A stretch of DNA of 64,000 nucleotides from positions 19,678 to 83,677 of the forward strand of contig JAWXVE010000001.1 of assembly GCA_044425575.1 (NCBI GenBank). Reading direction: 5' to 3'. This document shows, piece by piece, positions 62,475 to 64,000 of this stretch. Source of the stretch: JAWXVE01 sp044425575 (lineage in GTDB: Bacteria; Bacillota; Clostridia; Lachnospirales; Lachnospiraceae). A program made the position numbers and the translations under genes. Under the pieces are notes generated by a model. That model had not been told where the DNA came from. It did not search any database and worked only from the letters and a program-made list of their open reading frames with translations. Positions within the stretch are counted from its first letter, which is position 1. Every line of letters starts with the position of its first letter.

Positions 62475-64000
62475 ATGATTCAGGAAAAGATTATACAGGC
62501 AGATGCATTTCGTCCAATTCGAGAAAGGTGCACGAAGGAACAGAAGAAGATTGTTATGTGTCATGGAGTCTATGACCTATTACATTATGGACATCTAGAA
62601 CATTTGAGAGAGGCAAAAGCCCAAGGGGACGTACTAGTCGTATCTGTTACGGCGGCTCCCTATGTGAACAAGGGACCAGATCGCCCTTATTATAGCGATG
62701 AACAGCGAACGGAGTTCTTAGCGAACCTAGCACTAGTTGATTATGTAGTACTAAGTGAAGAAGGAACGGCTAAGACTAATATTGCTAGTGTTCAACCTAA
62801 TATCTTTGTAAAAGGACAAGAATTCCAAAGTGGTGATGATGGTATTACGGGGAATGTGGCAGCAGAAATTGCGTTAGTGGAACAATATGGGGGTAAAGTA
62901 TATTATACCCAAGGTGAAGTTCATAGCTCTAGTAAACTGTTGAATAATTATTTTAATGCATTGCCAAAGGAAGTTATGGCTGTTGCCAAAGAATTAACTA
63001 ATGAATATGGAGAAGGGTTAATCGAGCAAGTCATAGACTATGTAGATGGATTTAACAAGCTTAAGGTATTGGTAGTAGGGGATATTATTATAGATGAGTA
63101 CGTCTTCTGTAAAGCCCAAGGATTGACCAATAAAGATGCTGCTATTTCTACGCGATATGAAAATGAAGAACGATATTTAGGCGGAGCACTAGCAATTGCT
63201 AGGCATCTGTCTAGCTTTGCTTCCAAGGTAGATTACGTAGGACTGATGGGAACAGATGAAGGGGAACAACTAGCGTACATTCGAGAGCATTTAGATGATA
63301 ACATAGGATTTCACATTGCTCAAACTGAGAACTTTGTAACACCGGTGAAACGCAGATACTTAAAGCATCATACCCAAAGAGATGAGTATGATAAATTATT
63401 CTCCATTAACAATCTCCTATGGGATGGAACGCCAGTAGATTATAGTCAATTCTATGAGCAACTAGAAGAGCAGTTAGAAGCATACGATCTAGTGGTATTA
63501 TGTGATTATGGTCATGGAGCTATTACAGAAGAAGCCCAAGCCATTATTGAGAAGAAGAGCAAGTTCCTAGCAGTGAATTGCCAGACCAATTCTGCTAATT
63601 ATGGAATGAATTATATTACGAAATATCATCGAGCAGACACTTTCGCTTTAGATGAAAAGGAATTACGACTAGCCTATGCCCAGCAACAAGAAGAACTAGT
63701 TACGAAATTACAACATCTTACCAAGGCATTAGGTGCAAGCTGTGGATGGTTAACCATAGGCGCAGAAGGGGCAATTGGAATAGAAGCTTCCGGTAACTTG
63801 GCAAAAAGTCCTGCTTTAACATTAGAAGTGAAGGATACGGTAGGAGCAGGAGATGCATTTTACGCAATGGCAGTCTTATGTGCTATTACAAAAGTTCCGT
63901 TAGATATTGCCACCTTACTTAGTAATGCATCCGGAGCTATTAAGACCCACATGATTGGGAATTCGTCAGCTATTGGTAAGACACAGTTGTTGAAGTTTGT
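62475..64000 (+). CDS. hldE: Heptose 7-phosphate kinase / nucleotidyltransferase, HldE-like with swapped domains (3' truncated)
   Basis: The frame is open from ATG 62475 to the window end (508 codons seen). An N-terminal cytidylyltransferase-like domain has CHGVYDLLHYGHLEHLREAK (HxGH motif) and KGQEFQSG. From about residue 195 a PfkB-type kinase follows, with VVGDIIIDEYVFC, GGALAIARHL, and the GAGD motif with catalytic Asp in DTVGAGDAFYA near residue 456. E. coli HldE has kinase first and nucleotidyltransferase second, so the order is reversed. With GmhA and GmhB it would complete the route to a nucleotide-heptose. Base identity (ADP or GDP) is not decidable. Confidence 0.85.
   Translation, partial: MIQEKIIQADAFRPIRERCTKEQKKIVMCHGVYDLLHYGHLEHLREAKAQGDVLVVSVTAAPYVNKGPDRPYYSDEQRTEFLANLALVDYVVLSEEGTAKTNIASVQPNIFVKGQEFQSGDDGITGNVAAEIALVEQYGGKVYYTQGEVHSSSKLLNNYFNALPKEVMAVAKELTNEYGEGLIEQVIDYVDGFNKLKVLVVGDIIIDEYVFCKAQGLTNKDAAISTRYENEERYLGGALAIARHLSSFASKVDYVGLMGTDEGEQLAYIREHLDDNIGFHIAQTENFVTPVKRRYLKHHTQRDEYDKLFSINNLLWDGTPVDYSQFYEQLEEQLEAYDLVVLCDYGHGAITEEAQAIIEKKSKFLAVNCQTNSANYGMNYITKYHRADTFALDEKELRLAYAQQQEELVTKLQHLTKALGASCGWLTIGAEGAIGIEASGNLAKSPALTLEVKDTVGAGDAFYAMAVLCAITKVPLDIATLLSNASGAIKTHMIGNSSAIGKTQLLKF

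Overview
This 64-kb window is almost entirely one large surface-glycan biosynthesis locus and is cut at both ends: the first gene lacks its 5' end and the last its 3' end. The DNA is AT-rich. Genes are packed, often with ATGA-type overlaps or gaps of 10-40 bases. Strong AGGAGG-like ribosome sites precede mostly ATG starts. These features, and the protein families, suggest a low-GC Bacillota of the clostridial type. The Kdo and heptose genes are more typical of Gram-negative cells, so a didermic Firmicute is not excluded. No rRNA, tRNA, CRISPR array or complete insertion sequence was seen.

Layout. (1) 1-7797: a WecE/RffA-type aminotransferase, two large membrane proteins (one O-antigen-ligase-like), a polyprenyl-phosphate glycosyltransferase and a membrane-bound CapD/PglF dehydratase. 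(2) 7799-11879: a frameshifted small membrane gene, then a Pgl-like start-of-chain set (glycosyltransferase, PglE-like aminotransferase, PglC-like phosphosugar transferase, PglA-like glycosyltransferase). (3) 11910-24262: TviB/WbpO and TviC/WbpP enzymes, a formyltransferase, a deacetylase-like protein, two AsnB-type amidotransferases (one frameshifted) and four GT4 enzymes. Together these look like a route to a formamido-galacturonamide. (4) 24274-30359: a PglK-like ABC flippase, a Wzy-like polymerase, a DUF6020-like membrane protein and a WbaP-like initiating transferase, closed by a hairpin. (5) 30468-34533: an MNT/HEPN toxin-antitoxin-like pair, two GT4 enzymes and a radical SAM/SPASM protein. 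(6) 34567-35805: an 11-codon GT2 stub abutting a reversed GT4 gene, which is a rearrangement junction. (7) 35806-38549: a sulfotransferase and a second ABC flippase. (8) 41531-38518, minus strand: kdsB-kdsA-kdsD-kdsC, a complete Kdo to CMP-Kdo pathway. (9) 41739-46082: a glycosyltransferase, then a formyltransferase, aminotransferase and FdtA-like ketoisomerase set for a 3-formamido-3,6-dideoxyhexose, and a GT2. (10) 46094-53525: a membrane glycosyltransferase block that includes a DPM1-like GT2/DUF2304 pair. (11) 53601-60327: GT-B and GT2 enzymes, a hexapeptide acyltransferase, a third ABC flippase and an unrecognised GT29-like protein. (12) 60370-64000: gmhA, gmhB, an unknown conserved protein and a heptose kinase/nucleotidyltransferase.

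How they work together (inference). Cytoplasmic enzymes make several unusual sugar nucleotides. Two initiating phosphosugar transferases load undecaprenyl phosphate, many GT4/GT2 enzymes extend the chain, and ABC flippases (and possibly a Wzy-type route) move it across the membrane. The ligase-like protein and the GT39-like membrane enzymes then polymerise, transfer or decorate it outside. Sulfate, formyl, acyl and amide groups are predicted decorations. No sugar-dTDP supply genes (RmlA/RmlB) and no PglD acetyltransferase are in view.
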